From: Raffaelea ambrosiae
Lineage: Eukaryota; Ascomycota; Sordariomycetes; Ophiostomatales; Ophiostomataceae
Length of the DNA: 64,000 nucleotides
NCBI GenBank assembly: GCA_002778195.1
Contig: PCDI01000001.1
Coordinates: forward strand, 5,653,338 to 5,717,337
Direction: 5' to 3'
Part shown: positions 43,340-53,575 of the stretch, piece by piece
Numbering within the stretch: the first letter of the stretch is position 1
How the letters are laid out: every line of letters begins with the position of its first letter
Program-made: the position numbers and the translations under genes
The notes under the pieces: generated by a model
The model's input: only the letters and a program-made list of their open reading frames with translations
What the model was told of the DNA's origin: nothing
The model's database searches: none

Positions 43340-45056
43340 CTACCGGCCAGACCACTTCTTCTCCAGGGTTCGAAAGGGGAAGTACAGAAGTCCAGTCACG
43401 AAAAAGGCAAACTCGAATCCAAGATCGCCCGTCGTCTTCGCTATGGGACCCAGCCACCAAACTTGGTCCATGCTGGGGACAATCAGGCCGACACTGCAGA
43501 GAGCCGCGACAATGGCGGCAATGCCGAGTGGCAGGCGCTTGGCGTTGTCCCAGTCCTCGATGTGGTAGCTGGAGCAGTCGCCGCGGCGGAACCAGAAATG
43601 CTCGACGAGCAGAACAACCAGGAATGCCGACGCCCAGTAGCCAATCAGGGTGATGAAGTTCTCCAGGCTGGCGAAAAAGTTGGTGGAAGCCCGGATACCG
43701 ACAGGGATGATAATGGCCGTGATGACGACGGCAAAAATGTAGCGAGGCACCTTGACGAGGAAGGGCAGCAAGATCTGGAAGTTGAGCGTGATGGAGTAGC
43801 ACGTCGCCGAGATGTTGCCGAGGAGCGTGAAGCTGAGGACGACTGTGATGAACTTGCCGAAACCCTTGGCCGGAAGCAGCATGGCCGCCATGACACCGCC
43901 GACCATGTTGTTGTCGTAGCCTGCCGCCCAGGAGGGGACGTTGGCATAGGCACCGCCCATGGCTGCACCGAGGGTCAGGAGCAGGATGCTCGGCAGGCAG
44001 ATGCCGGCATAGGCATACCAGAACATGGCTTTTCTGGGGAGGGTTAGTGGTGGATGACGACTTGTGGTATGTTGCGACTTGACTTACGCGTTGATCTTGG
44101 GGTTGGTGTAGGTGAAGAAGTCGGACGCGACGGCACCCCACGGAAGCAGATACGAGGCGACCACCATGGCAAAGGGCACAATGGGCCGGGCACCCGAGTA
44201 CTCGACAACGGTCTGTTCCTTCAGGTGGGAGCCGCCACAGCCGGTGGCAATGACGATGCAGATGAGCGCGGGCACCCACGAGACCAGCTCGTAGATGTGG
44301 AGGACTCTGAGACCGAAGAAGGAGATGACGAGTGCCAGAACAGAGACGATGACAATGCCGACAGTGGGACTCAGATTGCCGCTGCTGACGGCCGACAGAC
44401 ACTGGCCTCCGATGACGACCATGATGACACAGAAGCCAGTCAGAGTGGCCAGGTTGAAAAGTACGGGGACGGCAACAAGGTATCGACTGGAGAAGTCAGT
44501 GGGTGTCCTGTTCTATTGCAGAAGGCATTCGTTCGTGGGTGCCACGCACCCAAAACTAAAGCGGGCTTGAATCATCTGACGCATGCCCGTCTTGGGCCCG
44601 AGTGTGCTGAGGTAGGCGGGAATGAGGGTCGTTAGAAGAGAAAAGAAAAGAATAACCAGGGCACAGTCGCGCAGAGAGCAGCCAAAGGCCGGGCCCAGCA
44701 TGCCAAAGCTGATCCTAGTGGGGATTTAGCCATATCCAGGTCGATGCGGAAAGAGAGTGTACTGACGGCAACATGTTGCAGTTGATGGTGAACCAGAGAG
44801 TGAACGTGCTGTAGGCACGCATGTCTGTGCGGTTCTCGGGGGGCGTCGGAACGACACCGTTGGTCTCGACGGCCTTGAGCTTGCCCAGCAGACTCTGCCA
44901 CTGATACCAACCCCCCTTGGCCGGCTTGTTGTTGTCGCCCGGAGGCACGACGCCATCCTCCTCGTTGCCCGATGTGCCAGACGCGGATGTGGCCGGCTGC
45001 TTCTCGCCGTAGACGGCCGGGGCCTTAAACCCTGCCTCGATATCGTCCACGCTCAT
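43340..45056 (-). CDS. NCS1 permease, Fcy type (purine-cytosine permease-like)
   Basis: Exons 45056-44767, 44714-44550, 44486-44088 and 44033-43340 give 515 residues. A 12-TM nucleobase symporter of the plasma membrane. Family blocks include WSLWFTINCNML-like TM1 (here FTLWFTINCNMLP), ISFGMLGPAFG, GPKTGMRQMIQARFSFG and LLPWGAVASDFFTY. Each intron removal restores one of these. Fcy-type carriers move cytosine, purines, 5-methylcytosine, pyridoxine or other small heterocycles. It is the second NCS1 carrier in the window, unlike the Fur-type copy at 21.2 kb in sequence. Divergent from a DHA1 carrier across 690 bp containing GATA sites. Confidence 0.9.
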
Positions 45057-45746
45057 GTTGTTGTCGTGGCTTGCTGTCTGTTGTTTATTGTCCTTGCGAT
45101 TGTCATGGGCCAGGTAAACAGACCACGAAGCAAACAACAGGTGTAAAAACAGCAAGAACGAATGAAATAAAATCGAGTCGGACTGGGCGCATGAATTCAC
45201 CTGCCGTGCATCCTGGGGTTCTTTTCTAATTTAAATGACCTCGTGGGTGGTCCATGCTGACTTTTTGCATCCCACGCGCACTGCCAAGGTTTACCCCTGC
45301 TATTAGTAGCTACATGACCAAAAACAATCATCAAGAGAGAAAGCTCTATGCTGATAGTGCCCGATAATCCAAAGGGGGATAAAGAATAACTGGAGACCCG
45401 GCAAACACCTGTTGCAATAGCCTTATCAATTGCCGCTCGTGTGATTGGACCAGCCCCTGAGTGCGGAAGTGGCCCTCTTCTGATTACTACCAGTTGCCGG
45501 GTCGTGCCCGTTTGCCGGATCACCCCGGGACCCTTTTTGATTCGTTTCGTTTCGTTTCGGTTTTTTTTTTTTTTGTGATCGCCTCGCATATGAGATCATC
45601 GTCTGGCCAATTGTGCTAATTCGGCCGAGCCTCTAAGCCATATACCGCTGTAGAAGTAGTAAACGACCGAGACAGAGGAGGATGCGGTCCGGACGGAAGG
45701 CTTGTCTTCACAGCAGAACCGAAACGCAGACATCCGGTCGATCGGC
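45057..45746. promoter_or_regulatory. Divergent promoter, NCS1 permease / DHA1 carrier
   Basis: A 690-bp spacer. HGATAR matches lie at 45352-45357 (TGATAG), 45362-45367 (CGATAA) and 45423-45428 (TTATCA). A pyrimidine tract with TTTCG repeats and a T-run occurs at about 45540-45574. Confidence 0.45.
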
Positions 45747-47613
45747 ATGGAAGAAACAGACGAAGCGCGCAAAGAGGGCAACACCGGCGTCCTCGTTGCC
45801 TCCGACGACGACATCGTGACCCCCGAACCGCCGTACCATGTTTACAACCGCAAAGAGAAATGGTTTATTGTCGGCGTCGTCGGCCTGGCCGGCCTGTTCA
45901 GGTGCGTTTTCCGGGTCGCTTTATTGTTGTCCTGCACTCCTTGGCTGATACGGCCACAGCCCGCTGCCCGCCAACATCTATTTTCCGGCCATCCCGACCA
46001 TGGCTGTGGCTTTCCACAAGTCGACAGAGATCATGAACCAGACAGTCACCGCATACCTGGCCATGCAGGGAATCTGTAAGACTGTTCATTGTGCTTCACA
46101 CGGCCCCAGATTGGGCTCATTCTAACCTGTCTGCCAGCACCCATGCTCTGGGGAACCCTATCTGATCGGTATGGCCGCCGGCCCGTTTTCTTGTGCTGCT
46201 TCGTCGTCCTGATCGGCTCCTGTGTCGGCCTGGCCCTCTGTCCCACGAATGCCTTCTGGCTGCTGATCGTGCTGCGCTTACTGCAGGCATCCGGCTGCGC
46301 AAGTACAATTGCCCTGGGCGCCGGCGTCATTGGTGACTTGTCTACACCTGAGGAACGGGCAGGCTACTTTGGCATGTTCAACCTCGGACCTATGGTGAGC
46401 ATCGACATCTTGGAAGAAGAAGCGCATTGATGGACACCGTAGAACTAAAACAGCCGCACAGTTGGCCCCGTGCATCGGCCCTGCCATTGGTGGCGCCCTA
46501 AGCGACCATCTTGGCTGGCGAAGCGTGTTCTGGTTCCTGGTGATCATGGCAGCAGTATGCATGCTGTTCATTGTCGTGTACGTCCACCTCTCTCTCCTTG
46601 TCTCCTCCGCTCCCTTTCCTGACAAGTCAGATTTCTTCCCGAGACGATGCGGGCACTTGTCGGAAACGGAAGTGTCCGCCTTGGTGGCATCTACCTGCCC
46701 CTGATCAAAGTTGCTGGCCGTCACGTTGCTATGCATGATCCCGACCCGCAGCACCTGCAGAAGAAAAAGGCATCAATGAACCCATTCTCCATCTTCTGCT
46801 ATCCAGACGTCTGCCTGGCACTGTTCTTCACTAGTGTCGTGTACAGCATCAACTACACCATCACAGCCACAATTTCGTCGTCGTTTGCCGTCACCTATCC
46901 GTATCTGTCCGAGACTGCCATTGGTCTCTGTTATCTGCCTACGGGCTTTGGTATGATCGTCGGCGGCACATTGACCGGCAAGATGCTCGACAAGGAGTAC
47001 GCTCGCTTCAAGCGCAAGTACAGCAACCTAGAGAATCCGGCCGACTTCCCCAAAGAAAGGGCGCGTCTCCGGACCATGCCTATTATGCTGGCCGTCTTTA
47101 CTGCCTGTGTTTTTGGCTGGGGGTTTACAATTCAATATGCTGCACACCTGGCCGTGCCTTTAATTCTACAAATCATCTGTAAGCCGCCCCTGAAAAAAAA
47201 TCGAAGGCTCAGATTGATCAAGGCACCAGGAAACTAACCCGCCACTTGTAGTGGGATACACTTCTATGGCAGTCCTAAATACCACGATGACGTTAATGAT
47301 TGACATTCTTCAATCAAGAAGCTCTTCCGCAACAGCTTGTGTAAGTCAATTGTCTCAGGAGACATGAGGACAATGTGTACAGTAGCTAACGCATGGGCTG
47401 CAGACCAACTTTGTACGGTGCTTAATGGCCACGGTATTTGTGGCATTGATCGAACGAATGACAGCCAAGATGCAATACAGCTGGGCCTATGTCTTCTGGG
47501 GATGCATCAGTGCAGCCATGATTATTCCCATGCTATTGGAGATGACCCTTGGTTACCGTTGGCGTAGAAAGAGGGACTTGGCAATGCAGAAGGCGACCGA
47601 AGAATCTTCGTAG
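45747..47613 (+). CDS. MFS transporter, DHA1 family (Qdr/Aqr-like)
   Basis: Exons 45747-45901, 45960-46075, 46138-46394, 46462-46577, 46631-47178, 47252-47340 and 47404-47613 give 496 residues. Drug:H+ antiporter family with 12 TMs. Evidence: SPLPANIYFPAIP in TM1, the loop motif GTLSDRYGRRP, LRLLQASGCAST in TM4 and LAPCIGPAIGGAL (antiporter motif C) in TM5. Fungal relatives export drugs, polyamines, amino acids or dityrosine precursors. It shares a promoter with an importer-type NCS1 permease, an arrangement that could pair uptake with efflux of an end product (inference). Confidence 0.9.
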
Positions 47614-47816
47614 ACATTGTAGACCTTGGGCGGAGCATGGACAAGTCTAGACAAAAAATCTGCATTTTAAGGCGCGTAGCATACAAGTATATACACACGG
47701 CACAACATTATAGACTGCATGAAAATAGACATGATGTATTTCAGGGTTTTTTTTTTTTTTTTTTTGTTACTATTCTCCATTCCCGTAATTCATACTACAT
47801 AACATGTCCTTCTAGT

Positions 47817-48937
47817 CTAGTTCAAAGCATTCCGTACTGCAACAACAGCATCCTCAACAAGCTTTGCGCCTTTGTCCATGACACTGCACAGATCAGTAAT
47901 GTGCACATTTGCGAGGTGTATAATGACCAGCTTACCCATTCAAGGCCAGGATGGAGTGTGTGCATCCTCTTAGGATATTCAGCTCTGTCTCAACACCCAG
48001 ACTCTCCAGCTGCTCTGCGAAGGCAATGCCCTCAGGGGCCAGAACGTCTTGCTCCGAGATAGCAAACCATGTCTTGGGCATCTTGGACAAAACCTTTGCG
48101 GGTGCCAAATTGGGAGACGCCTTCCAGCTCTTCCAGTCGTCCTCGTTTGGCATGTACATGTGCCGGTACCAAATCATGCGCTTGGGTGTCAACCAGGGCG
48201 CAGTCTCGGCATTGGGTGCCCAGACCGTGCTGCCGATGGCTGTGTTGTCGATGACGGGGACAATGAGAACTTGTAGCCGAAGATTGTCTGCCTGCGTGGG
48301 ATGCTCCTCGACGAGACGCACGATGGCTGCCAAGGAGAGGTTTGCTCCGGCGGATGTACCGCCGACAGCAATACGGCTTGCATCCAGGTTGAAACGCGAT
48401 GCACCCTCTTTCGAGGAGAGGTAGGCGAGAGCTTCGTAAGCATCGTCAGCAGAAGCTGGGAACCGATGTTCAGGCGCCAAGCGGTACCCCACAGTGCAGA
48501 CGACAACCTTTGCGCCTGCGTGGTGTTAGCGAGGTGAAGAACATGCACGGAGGTTTACGTACCAGCAATGGGAATCGTTTCTTACCCTCACACACTCTGG
48601 TACAAAAATCGTTCTCGCTTTCGATTCCGCCAATGGCCCAGCCCCCACCATGATACCACACAAAAACAGGCCAGCCTGCTGCAGGTTGGGCGCCGGTGGG
48701 TGTAAAGACTCGCAGGACGTAGTCGTGAACGGCGATGTCCTGCGTCTGGCCGACAGGGACGGAGTCTGATGTGCCACGTGGGAGCGAAGGCTTGGTCCGG
48801 GCTGAGCCATCCCAGGCTTTCTGGTCATCTGGCTGCACGTACTGCATGTGCGCATCGTGAAAGGCCACATATTGGGGATCAAGCAGTGGCCGCACCCGTG
48901 GGTGCAGGGGCTGGTACACCTTGCGTTCACAAGCCAT
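47817..48937 (-). CDS. Alpha/beta hydrolase, hormone-sensitive-lipase type
   Basis: Exons 48937-48586, 48515-47936 and 47883-47817 give 332 residues. Oxyanion motif H96-GGG, nucleophile S172 in GGTSAGAN, an Asp in SEQDVLAPEG and a His in GCTHSILA. These define the HSL (GDXG) esterase group. The first intron restores GAKVVVCTVGYRLAPEHRFP. It probably hydrolyses short acyl esters or carbamates in the cytosol. It is not cytogenically linked by shared promoter to the next gene in a strict sense, but is head to head with the cysteine hydrolase across 418 bp. Substrate unknown. Confidence 0.9.
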
Positions 48938-49299
48938 CACGTGTTCGAGGACAATTGTTTAGCCCGTGGGCTTGCTGTGGTCTTGGATGAGAACAAAAAT
49001 AAAACATCGTCTGCTAGCCAAGGACACTTACAGTTAGATACAAAGGTAAATCACGAATCAGTGCTAGACGAAGTAACAGCTATGACTGATTCCGACGGGG
49101 CGGATAGGGCGAGAAGAAATGGCCACCAACTGCCGTTGGCAGATATTTAGATCCCGTTGGAATTAGTTAGGTCCAGCTAAACCCTGCCAGTCCAAGAGTC
49201 TGCCGGCAAGTTCCAAAGGCATCCGGCAACCCTCCGGCAAGTGGAGTACACGTCTCGCTGGAAAGCCGAATAAGAGCATTCTCAAAAAAAAGCAAGCCG

Positions 49300-49341
<42 letters not shown>

Positions 49342-49355
49342 TAGAGAGAGAGACG
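48938..49355. promoter_or_regulatory. Divergent promoter, esterase / cysteine hydrolase
   Basis: A 418-bp spacer between head-to-head genes. Its right end is a CA/GA microsatellite directly before the cysteine hydrolase start. No other site was recognised. Confidence 0.45.
49306..49352. repeat. (CA)n and (GA)n microsatellite
   Basis: An uninterrupted CA run at 49306-49338, followed by a short GA run to 49352. It ends four bases before the start codon at 49356, so it lies in the 5' leader and may be length-variable. Confidence 0.9.
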
Positions 49356-50103
49356 ATGGCCAGCGCACACCCAGAAAGTGCATCGTATGCCAACTCGGGC
49401 TACGGCCGCCGCATGGGCTGGGGCACCCGGCCGGCGGTTCTGGTCATTGACGTCTGCAAGGCCTACTGGACCGCGGGCTCACCACTGGACCTGTCGGCCA
49501 ACCCAGAGGCCGTCACGGTGCCCGAGAGTGCCACCAGACTCGTCCAGGCCGCGCGCAAGGCCGGTGTCCCTGTGGCCTGGACCGTCGTCGAGTACGACCA
49601 GGCCAACGACATGGCGGACGCGGGCCTCTTCTGGCTCAAGGCCAAGACGCTGGACGTGTGGCGCATCGGCAGCGATCGGTACCAGCAGGGGCTCGCCGAC
49701 TTTGTCAGTGAGGAGCTGACCCCGCGGCCAGGCGAGATTGTGATCAAGAAGAAGTACGCGAGCGGGTTCTTTGGCACGACACTGGCGACAGAGCTGGGCT
49801 GTAGGGGGATCGACACCGTGGTCATTTGTGGCGTGAGCACGAGCGGATGCGTGCGGGCATCAACACTGGATGCGATGCAGAGCGGATTCCGGCCCATGGT
49901 ACGTGACCGTGTCCCACGAAGAAAGCGCGGATGATCATTGAGATCCTCTTCTCCTCCTAACTTGGCAGGTTGTTGCATCGGCATGTGGTGACCGGAGTAA
50001 GGCGATTCAGGACGCGAACTTGTTCGATCTGGACTCCAAGTATGCAGACGTGGTATCAGAGGCAGAAGCTGTGGAGCATCTCTCTACTGGGTGGACGTTG
50101 TGA
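49356..50103 (+). CDS. Isochorismatase-fold cysteine hydrolase, N-carbamoylsarcosine amidase-like
   Basis: Exons 49356-49898 and 49969-50103 give 225 residues. The triad is D32 (LVIDVCKAYW), a lysine at about 132 in KKKYASGFFG, and C165 in GVSTSGCVRAST. The second exon has ACGDRSKAIQDANLFDLDSKYADVVS, quoted here in two parts as ACGDRSKAIQ and DANLFDLDSKYADVVS. This tail is typical of the N-carbamoylsarcosine amidase group rather than of nicotinamidases or true isochorismatases. Expected reaction: hydrolysis of an N-carbamoyl-N-alkyl amino acid or similar ureide to amine, CO2 and ammonia. It would provide a second N-carbamoyl cleavage activity to the hydantoinase region 30 kb away (inference). 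Confidence 0.87.
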
Positions 50104-50599
50104 ACATCATCGGAATAGAGAAAGCAGAACAAGAACAGCAGCCACACAGCCAACCACATTGCAGACTATGCGTCCTACTAGCTAGACAAGTGAGACTCTA
50201 CGGGGGGGGGAGACACTGGCCGTCCAGAGGAGGAGTAGCCAAGTTTCACAAGTGGCTGGCAGTGCTGACTCGGCGTATTGGCTATGGCCGGACGCGCAGC
50301 GCAGACGGGTTGTGGGCGAAGACGTAGCTCGCCGGAATTGCAGAGCAAAGACTCGGGCAGAGACTTAAATGAATACACAGTTCACAAAGCTAGGCAGTGA
50401 CAGTTGAGCGTGGCAGACAAAGCGGCCGTGAATACCGTAACTACTAGCTGATTTCTTCTGTCGCACATGTTGCTGCTGCTGCTGCAACAATATCGAGATC
50501 CGTGCTGAACACCCTCCGTATCTAATACGGCTCGGCAATAGTACCACATCCGAGATTCCCTATTTCGATGTGATGGACACCAGCGTCCGCCAACCTCCC
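50104..50599. other. Convergent 3' spacer
   Basis: A 496-bp spacer between converging genes. It includes a short G-run (50200-50208) and a CTG-type triplet run near 50470-50485. No gene was recognised. Confidence 0.4.
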
Positions 50600-51406
50600 C
50601 TATACGACTGAAATGGCCGAGACCACATTGTAAAAGGCCGTGCCTGGAACGAGGGGGATCCCGGTCAGAAACATCCCACCCTTGGTTGACACACCCTCGG
50701 CGACCGCCACTTCTGACTCCTTTTTCCGGGTATGCGGATGCTCGGTGTGTTTGTGTGAAATACCGGGTCGTGAGAACTTGGGACTCGGAAACTGGGTCTT
50801 GGTCGACGTTTCAATCAGTAGATCGCTCTTCGGCAGCGTAACGGTCCCTGGAACCAAAAAGGTCGCCCGCTTGTCGGGGTAGTCGAGCTCGGTCCAGGAG
50901 CCCTCGCTGGCCACGCCTGCCTTGACGGCCAGTCCAAACGTGTGCTGCAGGCCACGCTCAGCCACGGCTGCACAGAACTCGCGCACAAAGGCCGGGTAGT
51001 CAGCCAGGTCCGGGCCGCCGGCGACGGTCGTGTACTCAAATACCTGGAGGTTGCCTGCGCCGTCGACAATATAGTGGCAGCCGTAGACGCTGGTCTTGCC
51101 GCTGCTACCACCACCACTTCCGCCTACGACTGCGTCGGCCTGCTTCATGGGCGCAAGGACGGGAATCTTTGTGTAGGGTGGCACGGCATCGACCTCGCGC
51201 AGGGCCAGGAAACTGCCCTTCTCGAGGTGATAGGGGATGTGGATCAGCTTGATGCAGACAGTCTCGGGCATGTTGTGCTTGTCGAGGAGACCGCAGAGAT
51301 ATTGCAGGCTCTCGGCATGCGCCGTGGCTGCGGCAGCCATGTCATGGATGAACGGGATCTCATTGTAGAGAGAAACCGGGGGGAAAGTATTCTTGACGAC
51401 AGCCAT
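50600..51406 (-). CDS. Fungal protein of unknown function
   Basis: Single exon, 268 residues from the ATG at 51406. No catalytic motif or domain was recognised. The N-terminal half contains ESLQYLCGLLDKHNMPETVCIKL split by family-like spacing, and LIHIPYHLEKGSFLALREVD. The middle has FVREFCAAVAERGLQHTFGLA and SWTELDYPDKRATFLVPG. The layout recalls a widespread uncharacterised fungal family, but that is memory, not a search. A Gly/Ser-rich patch (VVGGSGGGSSG) and a basic His-rich patch (SHKHTEHPHTRKKE) look unstructured. No signal peptide or membrane helix is evident. Coding quality is good, so the gene is likely real. Confidence 0.7.
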   Translation of the reverse strand: MAVVKNTFPPVSLYNEIPFIHDMAAAATAHAESLQYLCGLLDKHNMPETVCIKLIHIPYHLEKGSFLALREVDAVPPYTKIPVLAPMKQADAVVGGSGGGSSGKTSVYGCHYIVDGAGNLQVFEYTTVAGGPDLADYPAFVREFCAAVAERGLQHTFGLAVKAGVASEGSWTELDYPDKRATFLVPGTVTLPKSDLLIETSTKTQFPSPKFSRPGISHKHTEHPHTRKKESEVAVAEGVSTKGGMFLTGIPLVPGTAFYNVVSAISVV

Positions 51407-51901
51407 GGCGTTGTTTCTGATTCTATTGCAGTATGTTGGTGATTGCCTTTTTGTGTTCTTGTTTTTTGTTGCTTCTTGCTGGGATTTCTGTTGTCTACAT
51501 TTGACACCACGGCTCAACCTGCCCCCTCTTTATACACAAATACGCCGCGCATCCGACCACATTGCTGTGACAGTATTGTACGTAGCCTTTCATCTACCCA
51601 AATATGCTACCGAAACCTCTGGTGCCTCGTGCTGAAGGCACAAAGTGCAAATGATAGCGAAATAGTAAGCGGGAGAAGAGGAGAACGAAGAAAAGGCGGG
51701 AGCGATGTGCACACTTTACACCCCCGTCCATGTTGGGCATACACATCGCAGGGATGTCTCATTTCCTTGGCATGGACTTACACGTTGCCGTTTGCCATGT
51801 GAGGCTCTGACTGTCCCCATGCGGACGTGATGACTCGAGAAACACGGTTTGCAATGATGCCCCTGCGGAAGAATCCGTTCCTTCCCAGGTTGTCAATCTA
51901 A
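51407..51901. other. Intergenic spacer
   Basis: A 495-bp spacer upstream of the unknown gene and downstream of the kinase stop. T/G-rich near 51440-51490. No gene was recognised. Confidence 0.4.
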
Positions 51902-53285
51902 TCAGATTGTTCTGGAGCTTCGGTCGAAGGCATCTGCCATCCCCTTGTACAGCCGTTCGACGGCTTCTGGTTCCGTGTCAGTTCCGGTGAAAATCTCGCC
52001 AGAGCGGATCGGAAACAGCAGCGCGTGAAGCTCCGTGGCCAGGCCTTTCAGGGGTGCAAACTCGGGCGAGAACTGGTCCAACATGGCGGGAAAGCCCTGG
52101 GCGCTCATGTCAGCCGCTTTGGCCCGACCAACAGCAGCAAAGTCCATGGAGCACCACGCCCGCAGCCGGGACGTAGCGGGCAGGCGCTCCATAGTTTCGA
52201 GGGCGTCGTCGTGGTCGCGGTCGTTGCCGATGGCCATCCACAGGAACACGTAGAAGATGGACTCGAGGCCGTGTCTGTATGTGTGCTGCTGCCCCGTCAA
52301 AATGCCAATGGCCATGAAGCCGTCGGACCCCATCATGGGCTCGAGGTGGCCGGCGGTCTTGTCGAGGTCCAGACCTAGGTCAAAATCGATGAGGATGCCC
52401 CGGGGCCCTTCGGCCTCGTGGGAGACCGGGATGATGAGGTTGCGGATGCAAATGTCGCGGTGCAGCATTCGGCCGTCGAGATGGAGCGACCGCAGGGCCA
52501 GGACGTGGTCGCGCAGGGCCTCGAGCAGCTGTGGAATCGAGGCAAACTGCGGGAGCGGGCGTCCCAGCGGCGCCGTCGCGACGCACGACAGTGTCCGGTT
52601 GGCAAAGGCCGGTGGCTGAGGAAACAACAGGCCCCATGGTGTCGGTGTCGGCGTCGCTCTCGACGAACGTGACATGATCGAGGCCGGATTCTTCGCTCTG
52701 CACAAACGAGTTCAGGCCGCATTCCTTGTTCGTCATCCGCGCATGGACGGCCAGCACGCGGACCAGCCAGTCGGGCTGCTGCTGGAGGTCGAGAGGGACG
52801 CTGCTGTAGGCTCCGGCGCGGTCAAACAGCCACAGCTCGAGCTGGAGCGGCGTCGCTGGGTGAGCTCGGACGCGGAATGCTTGCAGGAACAAATGCGTCG
52901 GGTCTGCGTTGAATGCCTTTTCCGCACGTGCGCAAAACCCGTCGTCAATGTTGGCATTCTCGCTGTTCTGGTCGTTCTCGTCGGCGGCAGGTTCGTCCAG
53001 GTAGACCTCTCCAATCATGCGGATCCTGTCGTCGTGGATCGACTTCAAATAGACGGCCGCGCTTCTCTGGCCAAGCGGCTCGCAAACCAAGCTATTGGTC
53101 TCATGTCTGCTAGCCTGAACGAATCGCCCAGCTCTGGATAGCCAATCCGCCACAGCAGCAAAGTCTGAGAGACTGGCGACTTCCTGGGGCAGCTTCTTGG
53201 CGTCTTCAGCTTGGATCACCGCATCGATGGAATGCCCGTTGAAGAATTTGGTCGCAAAGCCGTCCACATTACGAACGATGTTCAT
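51902..53285 (-). CDS. Compact FunK1-like protein kinase
   Basis: Two frames joined by a proposed 58-nt intron (52616-52673): exons 53285-52674 and 52615-51902 give 441 residues. The kinase half has LHRDICIRNLII (catalytic loop), GILIDFDLG (metal Asp, DFD for DFG), a GSDGFMAIGIL activation region and TYRHGLESIFYVFLWMA, the hallmark of the fungal FunK1 family. The upstream half is divergent, with an acidic segment. FunK1 proteins are usually longer, so this one is reduced. The intron donor is GTCACG, a weak consensus, with a good pyrimidine-rich acceptor; a frameshift mutation is the alternative. Role and target unknown. Confidence 0.72.
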
Positions 53286-53575
53286 CGTCGTCGAGTTTTG
53301 TAAGTGCGCCGTAGTTGAGGTGTGGAGAAGTAGTGGAAATTGTATGAAGGAGCTAACTGCAATTCTGGGGTAGTAGCTAGCGTTGGGTTTTCTCGAAAAC
53401 CAACAGTGTACCAAACGGGGTACATTTGCCGTGATTGGCCTATTGGCAGACTGGGTCCACTGTTACTCCCTAACCGTTTCGTACTACAGATACAACACGC
53501 CATTCAATCCACCCCGTCCATACTTCTCACCGTCCACACCGCCCATACCGCCCATACCGTCCAGTCCATGCCCGA

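Noticed and set aside
47743..47765. T-run as a bacterial-type terminator
   Set aside because: The window is fungal nuclear DNA; long T-runs are common in 3' spacers and no hairpin precedes it.
51902..53285. Calling the kinase a frameshifted pseudogene
   Set aside because: A 58-nt GT..AG intron in phase 0 restores the frame with a good acceptor; the weak donor leaves doubt.
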